Assembly (NCBI RefSeq): GCF_018304945.1
Contig: NZ_JAGQEE010000001.1
Location: 682,001-746,000, forward strand
Reading direction: 5' to 3'
DNA length: 64,000 nt
Source of the DNA: Collimonas humicola
Lineage (GTDB): Bacteria > Pseudomonadota > Gammaproteobacteria > Burkholderiales > Burkholderiaceae_D
The first letter of the stretch is position 1. Each line of letters starts with the position of its first letter. The notes under the pieces are model-generated. The model did not search any database. It was not told the DNA's origin and was given only the letters and a program-made list of their open reading frames with translations. This document shows positions 26,502 through 35,308 of the stretch, piece by piece. The position numbers and the translations under genes are program-made.

Positions 26502-27656
26502 ATGGATCACTTCGCAGTAATAGACCTGGAACGGCCGGACAGGAACGTTAAAGCTCCGGCGCTGACCCTGGACCTGTTTGCCGGCAGCGGCGAGACCGAG
26601 CCGCTGGTGGCGGCGCGTTCGGACTCCGAATTGGCGCGCGCCTTCCTGTACAGCAGCGAACTCTCCGAAAATTCGATCAAGAGCGCGAAGAAAGACCTGG
26701 GGCGCTTTCTATTGTGGTGCCAGCATCACGGCAAAATGCTGTACCAGCTGCATATCGAAGACTTGATCGCCTACAAGGCTTTCCTGAAAGACCCGCAGCC
26801 GGAGGAAACCTGGATCTCGGTCACCAAGTGGCCGCGCGAAGATGCGCGCTGGCGGCCGTTTTCCGGGCCGCTGTCCGAGCCGAGCGTGCGGCAGGCCTTC
26901 CGCGTAGTGAAAGCCTTGCTGGAGTTTGCCAAGAACGCAGGATATCTGCGGCGCAACGCCGGCGCCCTGGTCAAGAATGTCAAGACGGCGCGCGATGCGC
27001 GGGTCACGCGCTATTTGAGCGCCCAAGCCATAGTTTATGTATACGCGGCGATGGATGAGCTGCCCGCAACCACTCTCGCCAAGGCGAAAGCCAGGGCGCG
27101 CGACCGCTTTTTGCTGCTCGGCTATATCACCACCGGCGCCAGGCTGTCCGAGCTGACCGAGGCAAGAATGGGCGCGATGTATACCGAGGGAGACGGGCGC
27201 TGGTGGCTGGATGTCGTCGGCAAAGGCGCGAAGCCGCGCAGGCTGCCGGTGGCGCCGGACATGCTGGCGGCGTTTCGCGAGTATCGTACCGCGTTTGGGC
27301 TGCCGGCCCATGCGGCGCGCGACGATGCCACGCCGCTGGCGCTGTCCAGCCGCGGACAGGCGCCGGTCCCGATCACCGGCGAGGCCGCTGCCAATGCCAT
27401 GAAGTCCTTGTTTTCCGCCGCCGCAGTCCTGGCCGAAGCGGCCGGCGAACCGGATAGCGCATCGGCCTTGCGCCAGGCATCCGCGCACTGGCTGCGGCAT
27501 ACCATGCTGACCATGCACGCCAACAACGATGTTTCGCTGAAGGCGCTGCAGGATACGGCGGGCCACGCCAACATTTCGACCACTGCGATCTACCTACACA
27601 AGAGCGATAAGGAGCGCCACGATGAATTGATAGGCTCGTTTGCGCGCAAACGCTAA
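26502..27656 (+). CDS. Tyrosine recombinase (copy 1)
   Basis: A 384-residue site-specific recombinase. The N-terminal SAM-like core-binding part spans about residues 40-165; the catalytic domain has the arginine in TTGARLSELTEAR, the lysine in VVGKGAKPRRLPV, the HxxR box in AHWLRHT, the second histidine in GHANISTT and the tyrosine in AIYLHKS. All catalytic residues are present, so it should be active. It is divergent from KfrA-like copy 1. No phage or plasmid genes flank it, so the element it serves is unclear. Confidence 0.88.
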   Translation: MDHFAVIDLERPDRNVKAPALTLDLFAGSGETEPLVAARSDSELARAFLYSSELSENSIKSAKKDLGRFLLWCQHHGKMLYQLHIEDLIAYKAFLKDPQPEETWISVTKWPREDARWRPFSGPLSEPSVRQAFRVVKALLEFAKNAGYLRRNAGALVKNVKTARDARVTRYLSAQAIVYVYAAMDELPATTLAKAKARARDRFLLLGYITTGARLSELTEARMGAMYTEGDGRWWLDVVGKGAKPRRLPVAPDMLAAFREYRTAFGLPAHAARDDATPLALSSRGQAPVPITGEAAANAMKSLFSAAAVLAEAAGEPDSASALRQASAHWLRHTMLTMHANNDVSLKALQDTAGHANISTTAIYLHKSDKERHDELIGSFARKR

Positions 27657-27862
27657 GCGGAAAGAGGGCATCGCTGCTCCTGCGGGCATTCCATAAAAAA
27701 TTCCATTGAGCAATATTTGTGTTGTTATAATATTGTATTTTGGAAATATCTATTGGGCGCATCCCGCTGCGGGCAGCTCAAGCTGAATCCAGTCCGGCAG
27801 CGGCAACCGGCCCGTTGGCCGGCGTCGTGCTGATCCGGGCTGACAATCGGAGAAAACAATCG

Positions 27863-29116
27863 ATGCTGAAAAACATACTGTCCGGCCTGCTTGCATGCGC
27901 CGCGATTTTTCCTGTGGCAAGCAATGCCGCAAATCCCGCTGCCAGCGCCGGCATGGTGGTTGATAGTTTCAGCGGCCCGGTTACCGGCAGGGAGATCAAT
28001 TCCTTCAAGGCGTATATCCAGACACTGGTTCCGGCGACGGACAACATCGGCAACCAGTGGGCCCAGGGCGCCAGCGGCGAGCAGACCAAGGCGATGGGGC
28101 TGGTCTACGAAATCAACGGCGACCGCGCCATCCTCGACAAGATGCTGGTGTTTTGCGACAGCGTGCTGTCCGAGCGCAACGACCTGGCGCCGGCGCCGGT
28201 CGGCCAGCACAAGATCTGGACCGGCAGGATAGATCCGGTCTGGCCCAACGATGTGACAACGGCGCCGATCGGCACCGGCGGCGAGCAGGGCGACCCGGTC
28301 GGGCACCTCGGCTATTGCGCCAGGCTGATCCTGGCTACGCCGTCGATCTGGCACCTGAAGGTCGGCAGCGGCGATCCGAAAAACTACGGCGCCGACTACT
28401 ACAGCCGGGCAAAAAAATATGTGACGGAAGCGGACTACAGCCTGGACCGCCACATTTTCAAATCCCTGCTCAACCTGACCCGCAATAACCTGTACTATTT
28501 TTCCGACGCGTCGCCCTACAAGTCGGGCCTGCCGGTGCCATGGAACCAGCAGATGATGTTCAACTACGCCTTGCAGAACCTGGCAGCCTGCCACGAGATC
28601 CTCGGCGACGATCCGTCCCGCGCCGCCAAATACAATGCGATTGTCGGCGCCAGCATTGCTTCCTTTTTTGCTACAGGCGTGACTTCGTACAAGAGCAAGA
28701 AGGGCAACGACGTCTATGACTGGGGCTATACCTTGCCCGACAAAAGCGGCGAAGACAACAACCATGGCAGTCTCGACATCGCCGGTTTCTACCGTGCCTA
28801 TGCCACCGGCCGCTACGCAATCACCAGCGCCGAGATGACCAGGTTCGCTAATACCTTTGTGGATGTGGTGACGCGCGGGCCGCGGGACTATGCGGGAAGA
28901 ATCAACGGCAGCGACGGCGCCGGCAACAGCGCCCCGACCACCACCGTCAGAAGCGGCTACCTGTTCCTGGCCGAGTTTTTGCCGCAGCAGTATCAGAACA
29001 TGGTTGCCGCGGACTTCACCATCGGCAAGGCGACTGGCCGGATCGACCAGTTTTCGCGTTTCCTGTGGGTGAAAAACCGGCGCTATGTCAAACCCGCGCA
29101 AGCCAGCGGCAGTTGA
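27863..29116 (+). CDS. Exported protein of unknown function, possible alpha-helical toroid
   Basis: A 417-residue protein with a Sec signal peptide (NILSGLLACAAIFPVASNAAN). Family not recognised. Alternating helices with aromatic-rich turns (NLTRNNLYYFSDASPYKSG, MMFNYALQNLAACHEILGD) and the stretch DNNHGSLDIAGFYRAYATGRY, with its His-Gly and Asp, resemble the helical-toroid folds of polysaccharide lyases and glycosidases; that is only a fold-level guess. The start at 27863 gives a clean signal peptide. TATAAT at 27726-27731 may be its -10 box. It stands alone after the recombinase. Confidence 0.6.
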   Translation: MLKNILSGLLACAAIFPVASNAANPAASAGMVVDSFSGPVTGREINSFKAYIQTLVPATDNIGNQWAQGASGEQTKAMGLVYEINGDRAILDKMLVFCDSVLSERNDLAPAPVGQHKIWTGRIDPVWPNDVTTAPIGTGGEQGDPVGHLGYCARLILATPSIWHLKVGSGDPKNYGADYYSRAKKYVTEADYSLDRHIFKSLLNLTRNNLYYFSDASPYKSGLPVPWNQQMMFNYALQNLAACHEILGDDPSRAAKYNAIVGASIASFFATGVTSYKSKKGNDVYDWGYTLPDKSGEDNNHGSLDIAGFYRAYATGRYAITSAEMTRFANTFVDVVTRGPRDYAGRINGSDGAGNSAPTTTVRSGYLFLAEFLPQQYQNMVAADFTIGKATGRIDQFSRFLWVKNRRYVKPAQASGS

Positions 29117-29183
29117 TCGCCTGCGCTGAGCTGGCAGGCTGAGCACCGGGCATTCCGGCCAGCTGCCTGTCCAGCGCTGCCAG

Positions 29184-29564
29184 CTACACGTGAATCAGGC
29201 GGCCGCCGCCAAACGACCAGTTTTCCCAGGCGGTCTCCTTGAAACACACCATCACTTGTTCGGTGTCCAGGCCCTGGCCGGCCAGGGTAGCCATGAGCTC
29301 TTCCAGCAGTTTGCGCTTGATCTTGACGTTGCGTCCGACCGACCAGAGGATTTCGATCAGGACGAAATTCTCGCTACGCGCCGATGTCAGGTCCGGATAG
29401 CCGGGATCGTAGCGGAAGTCCTCGGCGTCGAGTTCCAGGACGCGCTGGAATTTATCGGTCGCCGGCACGCCGCTTGAAACCAGCGCGGCGTGCACTGCAT
29501 CGAGAACGCCGGCCTTGAATTCAGCGGATTTCGGTTTGCGGACGGTGATTGTGACGAGCGGCAT
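29184..29564 (-). CDS. Tautomerase family protein
   Basis: A 126-residue protein starting Met-Pro-Leu-Val, so that after removal of methionine Pro1 can act as the catalytic base, as in the tautomerase superfamily. The rest (VLELDAEDFRYDPGYPDLTSARSENFVLIEI, then KRKLLEELMATLAGQGLDTEQVMVCFKETAWENWSFGGG) fits the Tautomerase_2 group, where two beta-alpha-beta units are fused. The substrate is unknown. A single gene, with AAGGAG before the start. Confidence 0.88.
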   Translation of the reverse strand: MPLVTITVRKPKSAEFKAGVLDAVHAALVSSGVPATDKFQRVLELDAEDFRYDPGYPDLTSARSENFVLIEILWSVGRNVKIKRKLLEELMATLAGQGLDTEQVMVCFKETAWENWSFGGGRLIHV

Positions 29565-29622
29565 GCGGGCTCCTTGAAAGGTTATGGATCCTGGCTACAG
29601 CGCCACAGCCGCCGCCGTCTGT

Positions 29623-31443
29623 TCAGGCAAACAGCAAGCGATCGGTGTAGTGAAAATCGTCAGGATTGAAATAGGGCTTGGCCCAGTTATCCGTGGTAGA
29701 CAAGAACCAGCCCGCGGCAACCGCAGCCTGTTGCTTGGATACAGGCATTTTAGCCGCTGCCGGCGGCGCCACGCTAGCCATCCGGTCGAGGAACTGGAAA
29801 TGATCGACCAATCCCACCGCTTCTATCGCGAACGCCGTGGCGACATCGCCATCGTAGATCGCCAGCAGGTTGTCGCCATTGGCCTGCTCGCCGCCCAGGG
29901 CGAGGTTGGACGAGCCGCAGTAAACCACAGGATCGCTGCCGTTGAAGTCGCATACCACGAACTTGTGATGGATCTGGTGGCCGATGCCGCCGATGCTGCG
30001 CACCTGGTCGAATGGCGGCGGCAGAATCGTCTTTCCTGGCTTGCCGGTCACCAGCACGCCGGTCTTCTTGCCCGGGGCATACAGCGCAATGCCGCTGCTG
30101 CTGTCTGAAATGCCGTAGCTGAAGATATGCTCATCGGCATGCAGGTTCTTCAGGGCGGTGTAGACCGGGCTGGTGCCGTTGTCGATTTCCATGACGGCAA
30201 ACAGCACGCTGGCCTGTTTTGCCGATTTCGACCCTTCCTGCTGGATGCGGGTGGCGATATCGCCCAGATTCTTGGTGACGAACTCGGCCGTATGCGGGGC
30301 GAAAGTGATGTCGGCCTCGGGCGACGCGCCCTGCGGCACCGAGAAGGTGGCCGAGGAAAATGGCGATTGCAGGTAGGGCGTGAGCTTGACGCCGCCTTGC
30401 CATACCGTTTCGAACAACTGCCCGTATTCGGCGGCGACGGCCGCGTCGTCGAATACCAGCACATGGTTGGAATTGACGTACAGGCCAGTGACCGAGAAAT
30501 TGGTCGAGCCGGTCAGCACCTTCAGCGCGCTGTCCTTGTTGAAGCTGACGAACACCTTGTCATGGGCGTAGCGCTTGAAATGGCCGCGCAGGATGCCGGC
30601 TGGGCTTTTGGCCAGCGCCCGGAACTGCGCCTCGAACTGGTCCTCGGGCGTGGGCTTTGCCGCCGAGTGATGAAGCGCCGCATTGTCCAGGATGATGCGC
30701 ACGCGGCCTTGCCTGGCCAGCTCCAGCAGGATCTTGCAGATGTCCGGTTCGTTGAGGTCGTAGGCGAACACATCGAGATATTGGGACGGATCCTGCAGCA
30801 CCTCGTTGAGCAGCGCAAAAATCTGCGTGCGCGCCGTCAGCCCCAGCCAGGCGTATTCATCGGCAAAAGTGTAATGCGCACCGGAGGAGTCGCTGCCGGA
30901 CACCTGCGCGGTATCGAACAGCAGCTCCTCGTTCTTCGGGCGGATCAGGGCGTTGACGCCGAAATGGTGGGTAAACGCCTGCGACTGCGTGTAGCCGCGC
31001 GTAAAGCCGAGCTTGAACTTGTTCTTTGCAAACGGCCCCACATAGACCTTGAGCGCGACTCCCTGCGCGGGGTCGAGAGCGATCAGCGACTGCTTGTCGT
31101 CAAAATAGCGCGGGGTAACGGTATAGGTGTACTCGCCGAAGAACGGATCCGTGCCCTGATGATTGGAGCCCGGAACATGCAGCCAGCGGAACTTGTGCAC
31201 CGGCGCGTTCACGCTTGAATTCGGCGGTTCGTGCGGATCCTGGGCGTGGCTGGCGGGGGTCTCGAACTGCAGGGTGTTGTACAGGTAGTAGGGCGGCAGG
31301 CCATCGGGCTGGCACTGGATGGTGAAACCCGCCAGATTGACGGCGCTTTGCGCATCGAAAAGATCGAATGCCAGCAGGGTCTTGCAATCCCCGATGTGGG
31401 CGGTAACGGACAGCAGCTTCGATTGCTCTGTGACAGACGCCAT
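29623..31443 (-). CDS. Phospholipase D-like protein with two HKD motifs
   Basis: A 606-residue protein of the PLD superfamily. Two catalytic HxK motifs are visible: KRYAHDKVFVSFNKDSALKVLTGSTNFS and HHKFVVCDFNGSDPVVYCGSSNL. The N-terminal about 200 residues are a beta-rich extra region. There is no signal peptide. The activity could be phospholipase, nuclease or transferase; sequence reading cannot decide. AGGAG precedes the ATG at 31443. It is isolated, with nearly 900 bp of gene-free DNA on its 5' side. Confidence 0.82.
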   Translation of the reverse strand: MASVTEQSKLLSVTAHIGDCKTLLAFDLFDAQSAVNLAGFTIQCQPDGLPPYYLYNTLQFETPASHAQDPHEPPNSSVNAPVHKFRWLHVPGSNHQGTDPFFGEYTYTVTPRYFDDKQSLIALDPAQGVALKVYVGPFAKNKFKLGFTRGYTQSQAFTHHFGVNALIRPKNEELLFDTAQVSGSDSSGAHYTFADEYAWLGLTARTQIFALLNEVLQDPSQYLDVFAYDLNEPDICKILLELARQGRVRIILDNAALHHSAAKPTPEDQFEAQFRALAKSPAGILRGHFKRYAHDKVFVSFNKDSALKVLTGSTNFSVTGLYVNSNHVLVFDDAAVAAEYGQLFETVWQGGVKLTPYLQSPFSSATFSVPQGASPEADITFAPHTAEFVTKNLGDIATRIQQEGSKSAKQASVLFAVMEIDNGTSPVYTALKNLHADEHIFSYGISDSSSGIALYAPGKKTGVLVTGKPGKTILPPPFDQVRSIGGIGHQIHHKFVVCDFNGSDPVVYCGSSNLALGGEQANGDNLLAIYDGDVATAFAIEAVGLVDHFQFLDRMASVAPPAAAKMPVSKQQAAVAAGWFLSTTDNWAKPYFNPDDFHYTDRLLFA

Positions 31444-32318
31444 TACGACTCTCCTGGTTCAGTTGAGCACCTGATGAACGGGCGCCGCAAGCGCCGCGTT
31501 TGACGACGGATGAGTTTCTGCGTGTTGCCTTCCACTCAATTCAAAAAGCATTGAAAAATACTAACGGGAAATTATTACAGTGCAATGACTTGCTGAATTG
31601 GAAATAAATGGCGCACGGAAGCATGTCCCGCTTTAAGCCAGCGGGTGCGGGTGCGGATGCGGGTGAGGGGAGTTGCAAGCTGGCGTCCCGGCGCCATGCT
31701 GCCGGAATCGTGCCGCAAGATGAGCGTTGCCGGCTGGCAGCTCAGCTCAGAAGGTGATGCGGATCGGCATCATCGATCCGGCGATTCAAATCGATGGCAA
31801 GTCGCTGCCGGGTCGGTGCGCCCAGGCTGCAGGCGGGCGGTTGTTCGGTCTGGCCGAACCCCGGGCGGGGCAGCAGTGGATCAACGAACATATTCATGTA
31901 AATTATTAAAAATAATCTATAACTATATGATTTAATTCATTTATACGTCAACGATGATATTTTACTTTTAATATTTCACTTGAAGATTGTTTGCCGTCTC
32001 AGCAGCCGTCCGTGCGTATGGCCAGCAACGGAAAAAACCGATCATGGCGGAATAACGGATGTCACGGCTTTCTTCGACGCAAAATAATTAGTATCGATGT
32101 TATGCGACGTCATACAAGCTGAGTGACGATCTTGGCATTGAGGCATTTCGTGTTGAATAATCCTGGCTCCGTCTGACCAGGAATTCAGGAAATTGGCGAT
32201 GCCAATATTTAAGTGATTGCACCGCTGAAACTAACGTTGTACGATAACGTATCACTAAATCGCTTTTACCGTGGATCAGCCAGCGGTTGTGAATACATAA
32301 AAACCAGGAGACAAACCA
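31444..32318. other. Gene-free stretch before the TRAP operon
   Basis: No gene is supported. Short open frames at 31645-31935 and 31727-31909 overlap each other and have neither ribosome sites nor recognisable sequence. From about 31900 the DNA becomes AT-rich. A candidate operator at 32234-32250 is listed separately. Confidence 0.5.
32234..32250. promoter_or_regulatory. Operator-like site upstream of dctP
   Basis: ACGTTGTACGATAACGT has matching ACGTT/AACGT ends around a TGTACGAT centre, 69 bp upstream of dctP. The half-site CGTTGTAC recurs in the inverted repeat upstream of the racemase gene (40236-40266). GntR-type regulators of sugar-acid uptake bind sites of this size; no regulator gene is adjacent. 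Confidence 0.3.
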
Positions 32319-33293
32319 ATGAAGCAAGCTATTTCCATGCTGTGCGCCGCCTGTGTGGCGTCGCTGGCGCTGAGCGCTGTGCCGGGCCATGCCAGGGAGT
32401 TCCGCGACGCCGATGTCCAGCCGGCCGATTATCCGACCGTCGTCGCCGTCAACTACATGTCCGACCTGATGAAGCAGCGCAGCCAGGGCAAATACAGCAT
32501 CAAGGTGTATCCGAACAGCCAATTGGGCAGCGAGCCGGACACGGTCGAGCAGGTCAAGCTGGGGGCGATTGAATTTACCCGTACCCATGCCAGCGTGCTC
32601 AACGCCATCTGTCCGGAAACGATGCTGCCTTCCTTGCCGTTCGTGTTCCGCAGCAAGGAACATATGCGGCACGTGCTGGACGGCCCGATCGGCGATGAAA
32701 TCCTGCGTTCTTGCGAGGCCCACGGCCTGGTCGGCCTGGCGTTCTACGATTCCGGCGCGCGCTTTTTCTATACCAAGAAGCCGGTCAGGAACCTGGCTGA
32801 CCTGAAAGGCATGAAGATCCGCGTGCCGCAGTCTGAATTGTCGGTGGCCATGCTGCAGGCGCTGCATGCCAATGCGACGCCGATGGCGACTTCCGAGGTC
32901 TACACCGGCATCAAGAGCGGCATCGTCGACGGCGCCGAAAACAACTGGCCGACTTACCAGACCGCCCATCACTTCGAAATAGCTCCGTATGTGCTGCTGG
33001 ACGAGCATGACATGACGCCGGAAATACTGCTGGTGTCGAAAGTGATCTTCGACAAGCTGTCGCCCGATGACCAGAAAATGATACGCCAGAGCGCCAAGGC
33101 ATCCGTGCCTTACATGCGCAAGCTGTGGGACGCGCAGGAAATTTCTTCGCGCGCCATTGCCGAAAAGGCCGGGGTGCATATCGCCGCCGCCAACAAGGCT
33201 GAATTCCAGGCGAGCATGGCGCCGGTGTATGCCAGATTCGTCACTACGCCGAACATGAAAGACTTGCTCAAGCGCATGCAGGACACGCAATAA
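32319..33293 (+). CDS. dctP: TRAP transporter substrate-binding protein
   Basis: A 324-residue periplasmic binding protein with a Sec signal peptide (MLCAACVASLALSAVPGHA). The DctP fold is marked by KYSIKVYPNSQLGSEPDTVEQVKLGAIEFTRTHAS, the ligand arginine in LKGMKIRVPQSE and EVYTGIKSGIVDGAENNWPTY. It delivers a carboxylate, probably a sugar acid, to the DctQM permease encoded next. AGGAGA precedes the ATG. The aldehyde dehydrogenase downstream suggests catabolism of the imported acid. Confidence 0.92.
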   Translation: MKQAISMLCAACVASLALSAVPGHAREFRDADVQPADYPTVVAVNYMSDLMKQRSQGKYSIKVYPNSQLGSEPDTVEQVKLGAIEFTRTHASVLNAICPETMLPSLPFVFRSKEHMRHVLDGPIGDEILRSCEAHGLVGLAFYDSGARFFYTKKPVRNLADLKGMKIRVPQSELSVAMLQALHANATPMATSEVYTGIKSGIVDGAENNWPTYQTAHHFEIAPYVLLDEHDMTPEILLVSKVIFDKLSPDDQKMIRQSAKASVPYMRKLWDAQEISSRAIAEKAGVHIAAANKAEFQASMAPVYARFVTTPNMKDLLKRMQDTQ

Positions 33294-33324
33294 GCGCGCC
33301 CTCCAAACCATCCAGGAACCGCTT

Positions 33325-33885
33325 ATGACCAATGCCAAAATCCCGGCGGATGCAATTGACGGCAAGGCGGCGACCGCCTTGCTGCCGCCTTTTGCCTTCC
33401 TCACCCGCTGCAACGCCTGGCTCTCCCTGATGTGCATGAGGCTGGCGGTAGCCGGCCTGATCCTGATTGCGCTGGCAGTGTTCGGCCAGATCTTCGGCCG
33501 CTATGTCCTCAACAGCAGCCCCTCGTGGACCGAGGCTTTCGCTCTGCTGATGGTGCTGTACGTGACCAATATCGGCGTCGCCGTCTGCGTGCGCGACGAC
33601 CGCCACATGGGCGTCGAACTGCTGACCGGCGCCTTGCCGCCGAAGGCGAGGGTAGTGCTGAAGATAGGAATCCATCTGCTGGTCATCGTGTTTGCGTTGC
33701 TGATGATCTGGAACGGCTGGATCCTGGGCCGCCAGATCATGGATTACATGATCCCCAACCTCGGGCTTTCCCAAGGCTTGACCTACTGGCCGCTGATGCT
33801 GTCCGGATGCCTGATCGTCCTGTTTTCGGTTGAGCACATCATCGCCTTGCTGCAACATACAAAGGTACTTCCATCATGGCATTGA
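33325..33885 (+). CDS. dctQ: TRAP transporter small membrane subunit
   Basis: A 186-residue protein with four membrane helices, the usual DctQ topology: LMCMRLAVAGLILIALAVFGQIFGRYVLN, FALLMVLYVTNIGVAVCVRDDRHMGVELL and two later helices. It is the scaffold partner of DctM in the inner membrane. It follows dctP by about 30 bp, and dctM starts before its stop, so dctPQM form one operon. Confidence 0.92.
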   Translation: MTNAKIPADAIDGKAATALLPPFAFLTRCNAWLSLMCMRLAVAGLILIALAVFGQIFGRYVLNSSPSWTEAFALLMVLYVTNIGVAVCVRDDRHMGVELLTGALPPKARVVLKIGIHLLVIVFALLMIWNGWILGRQIMDYMIPNLGLSQGLTYWPLMLSGCLIVLFSVEHIIALLQHTKVLPSWH

Positions 33886-35156
33886 CCCTGCTGTCCGTCA
33901 GTTTCCTGGTATTGCTGCTGCTGGGCGTACCTATCTCGTTTTCCATCGGACTGTCGGCAATTGCCGCCATCTTCTATGAAGGATTGCCGATCGCCGTGAT
34001 TTTCCAGCGCATGATCGCCGGCATGAGCGTGTTTTCCTTCCTCACCATTCCTTTCTTCATCTTTGCCGGCGAACTGATGCTGTACGGCGGCATCGCCGAC
34101 CGCATCATCCAGTGCGCGCGCAGCGCGGTCGGCCATATCCGCGGCGGCCTGGGCATGACCAATGTGCTGGCCTGCACCTTGTTCGGCGGGGTTTCCGGCT
34201 CGCCGGTGGCGGATATCTCGGCCATGGGAGCGGTCATGATTCCGATGATGAAACGGGAGAACTACGACACCGACTATGCGGTCAACGTCACCACCCATTC
34301 CTCGCTGGTGGGCGTGCTGATGCCGACGTCGCACAACATCATCATCTACGCGCTGGTGGCTGGCGGCGGCGTTTCCATCACCACGCTGATCCTGGCCGGG
34401 CTGCTGCCGGCCGCGATCCTGACCCTGGCCAACCTCGCCGTCGCCTACCTGGTGGCTGTGCACCGCGGCTATCCGGCCGGTGCCTTCCTCGGCTGGCGGG
34501 TGGCCTTGCATAGCGTCCTGCGCGCGGTGCCGGGTTTGATGGTGGTGGTGATCATCATCGCCGGCATCACGTCCGGCATCTTCACCGCCACGGAATCGGC
34601 CGCGATTGCGGTGTTTTACGCGCTGTTGCTGACCACGCTGGTGTACCGCAGCCTGAGCTGGGAGAACTTCCTGAAGGCGGCAGTCAAGTCGGTCAAGACC
34701 ACCGGCGTGATCCTGATGCTGATCAGCATTTCCTCCGCCTTCGGCTATCTGATCAGCCTGTACAGCGTGGCCGACACGGTCGGCGCGGCGCTGATGGCGG
34801 TGAGCAGCAATCCGATCGTGATTTTCCTGCTGATCAACCTGGCCTTGCTGCTGTTCGGGACTTTCCTCGACATGGCCGCGCACATCCTGATCTGCACGCC
34901 GATTTTCCTGCCCATCTGCCAGCATTTCGGCATGGGGCCGGTGCAGTTCGGCATGATGCTGCTGATTAACTGTTCGCTGGGATTGAATGCGCCGCCTATC
35001 GGCGCAGCACAGATCATCGGCTGCACTATCGGCGGCATCCGCATGGGGCAGATCATGCGCACCATCTGGCCGTTTTACCTGGCGCTGTTGCTGACCTTGC
35101 TGCTGGTGACCTTCGTGCCCGGGTTTTCGCTGTGGATTCCGGCTTTGCTGAACTAG
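33876..35156 (+). CDS. dctM: TRAP transporter large permease subunit
   Basis: A 426-residue protein of about twelve hydrophobic segments. DctM hallmarks are LLLGVPISFSIGLSA, SGSPVADISAMGAVMIPMM, TTHSSLVGVLMPTSHNI and GTFLDMAAHILICTPIFLPI. It is the sodium-coupled channel of the TRAP system in the inner membrane. Its start overlaps the end of dctQ by about 10 bp. It is the last of the three transporter genes; the dehydrogenase gene follows after 152 bp. Confidence 0.93.
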   Translation: MALTLLSVSFLVLLLLGVPISFSIGLSAIAAIFYEGLPIAVIFQRMIAGMSVFSFLTIPFFIFAGELMLYGGIADRIIQCARSAVGHIRGGLGMTNVLACTLFGGVSGSPVADISAMGAVMIPMMKRENYDTDYAVNVTTHSSLVGVLMPTSHNIIIYALVAGGGVSITTLILAGLLPAAILTLANLAVAYLVAVHRGYPAGAFLGWRVALHSVLRAVPGLMVVVIIIAGITSGIFTATESAAIAVFYALLLTTLVYRSLSWENFLKAAVKSVKTTGVILMLISISSAFGYLISLYSVADTVGAALMAVSSNPIVIFLLINLALLLFGTFLDMAAHILICTPIFLPICQHFGMGPVQFGMMLLINCSLGLNAPPIGAAQIIGCTIGGIRMGQIMRTIWPFYLALLLTLLLVTFVPGFSLWIPALLN

Positions 35157-35308
35157 CGATATAGATTGCCTTTTTGATAGTGTTTCCAGGGTCGAGAGGT
35201 TTTTCAATTTCGGCAGGATCAGGCAATCCTTGAACAGCATTGATCTACCCCGTTTTCCGGCCTTCCGCCTAAGATGAAATCAAGCTTTCACTCATCAGCG
35301 GAGATTCC

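Noticed and set aside
27725-29146. 473-codon frame antisense to the exported 417-residue protein
   Set aside because: The plus-strand gene has a clean signal peptide and normal composition; the antisense product does not.
32100-33437. 445-codon frame antisense to dctP
   Set aside because: Shadow of the clear TRAP binding protein; no signal, domain or ribosome site.
33783-35240. 485-codon frame antisense to dctM
   Set aside because: Rich in Gln, His, Asp and Arg, as expected for the complement of a hydrophobic membrane-protein gene.
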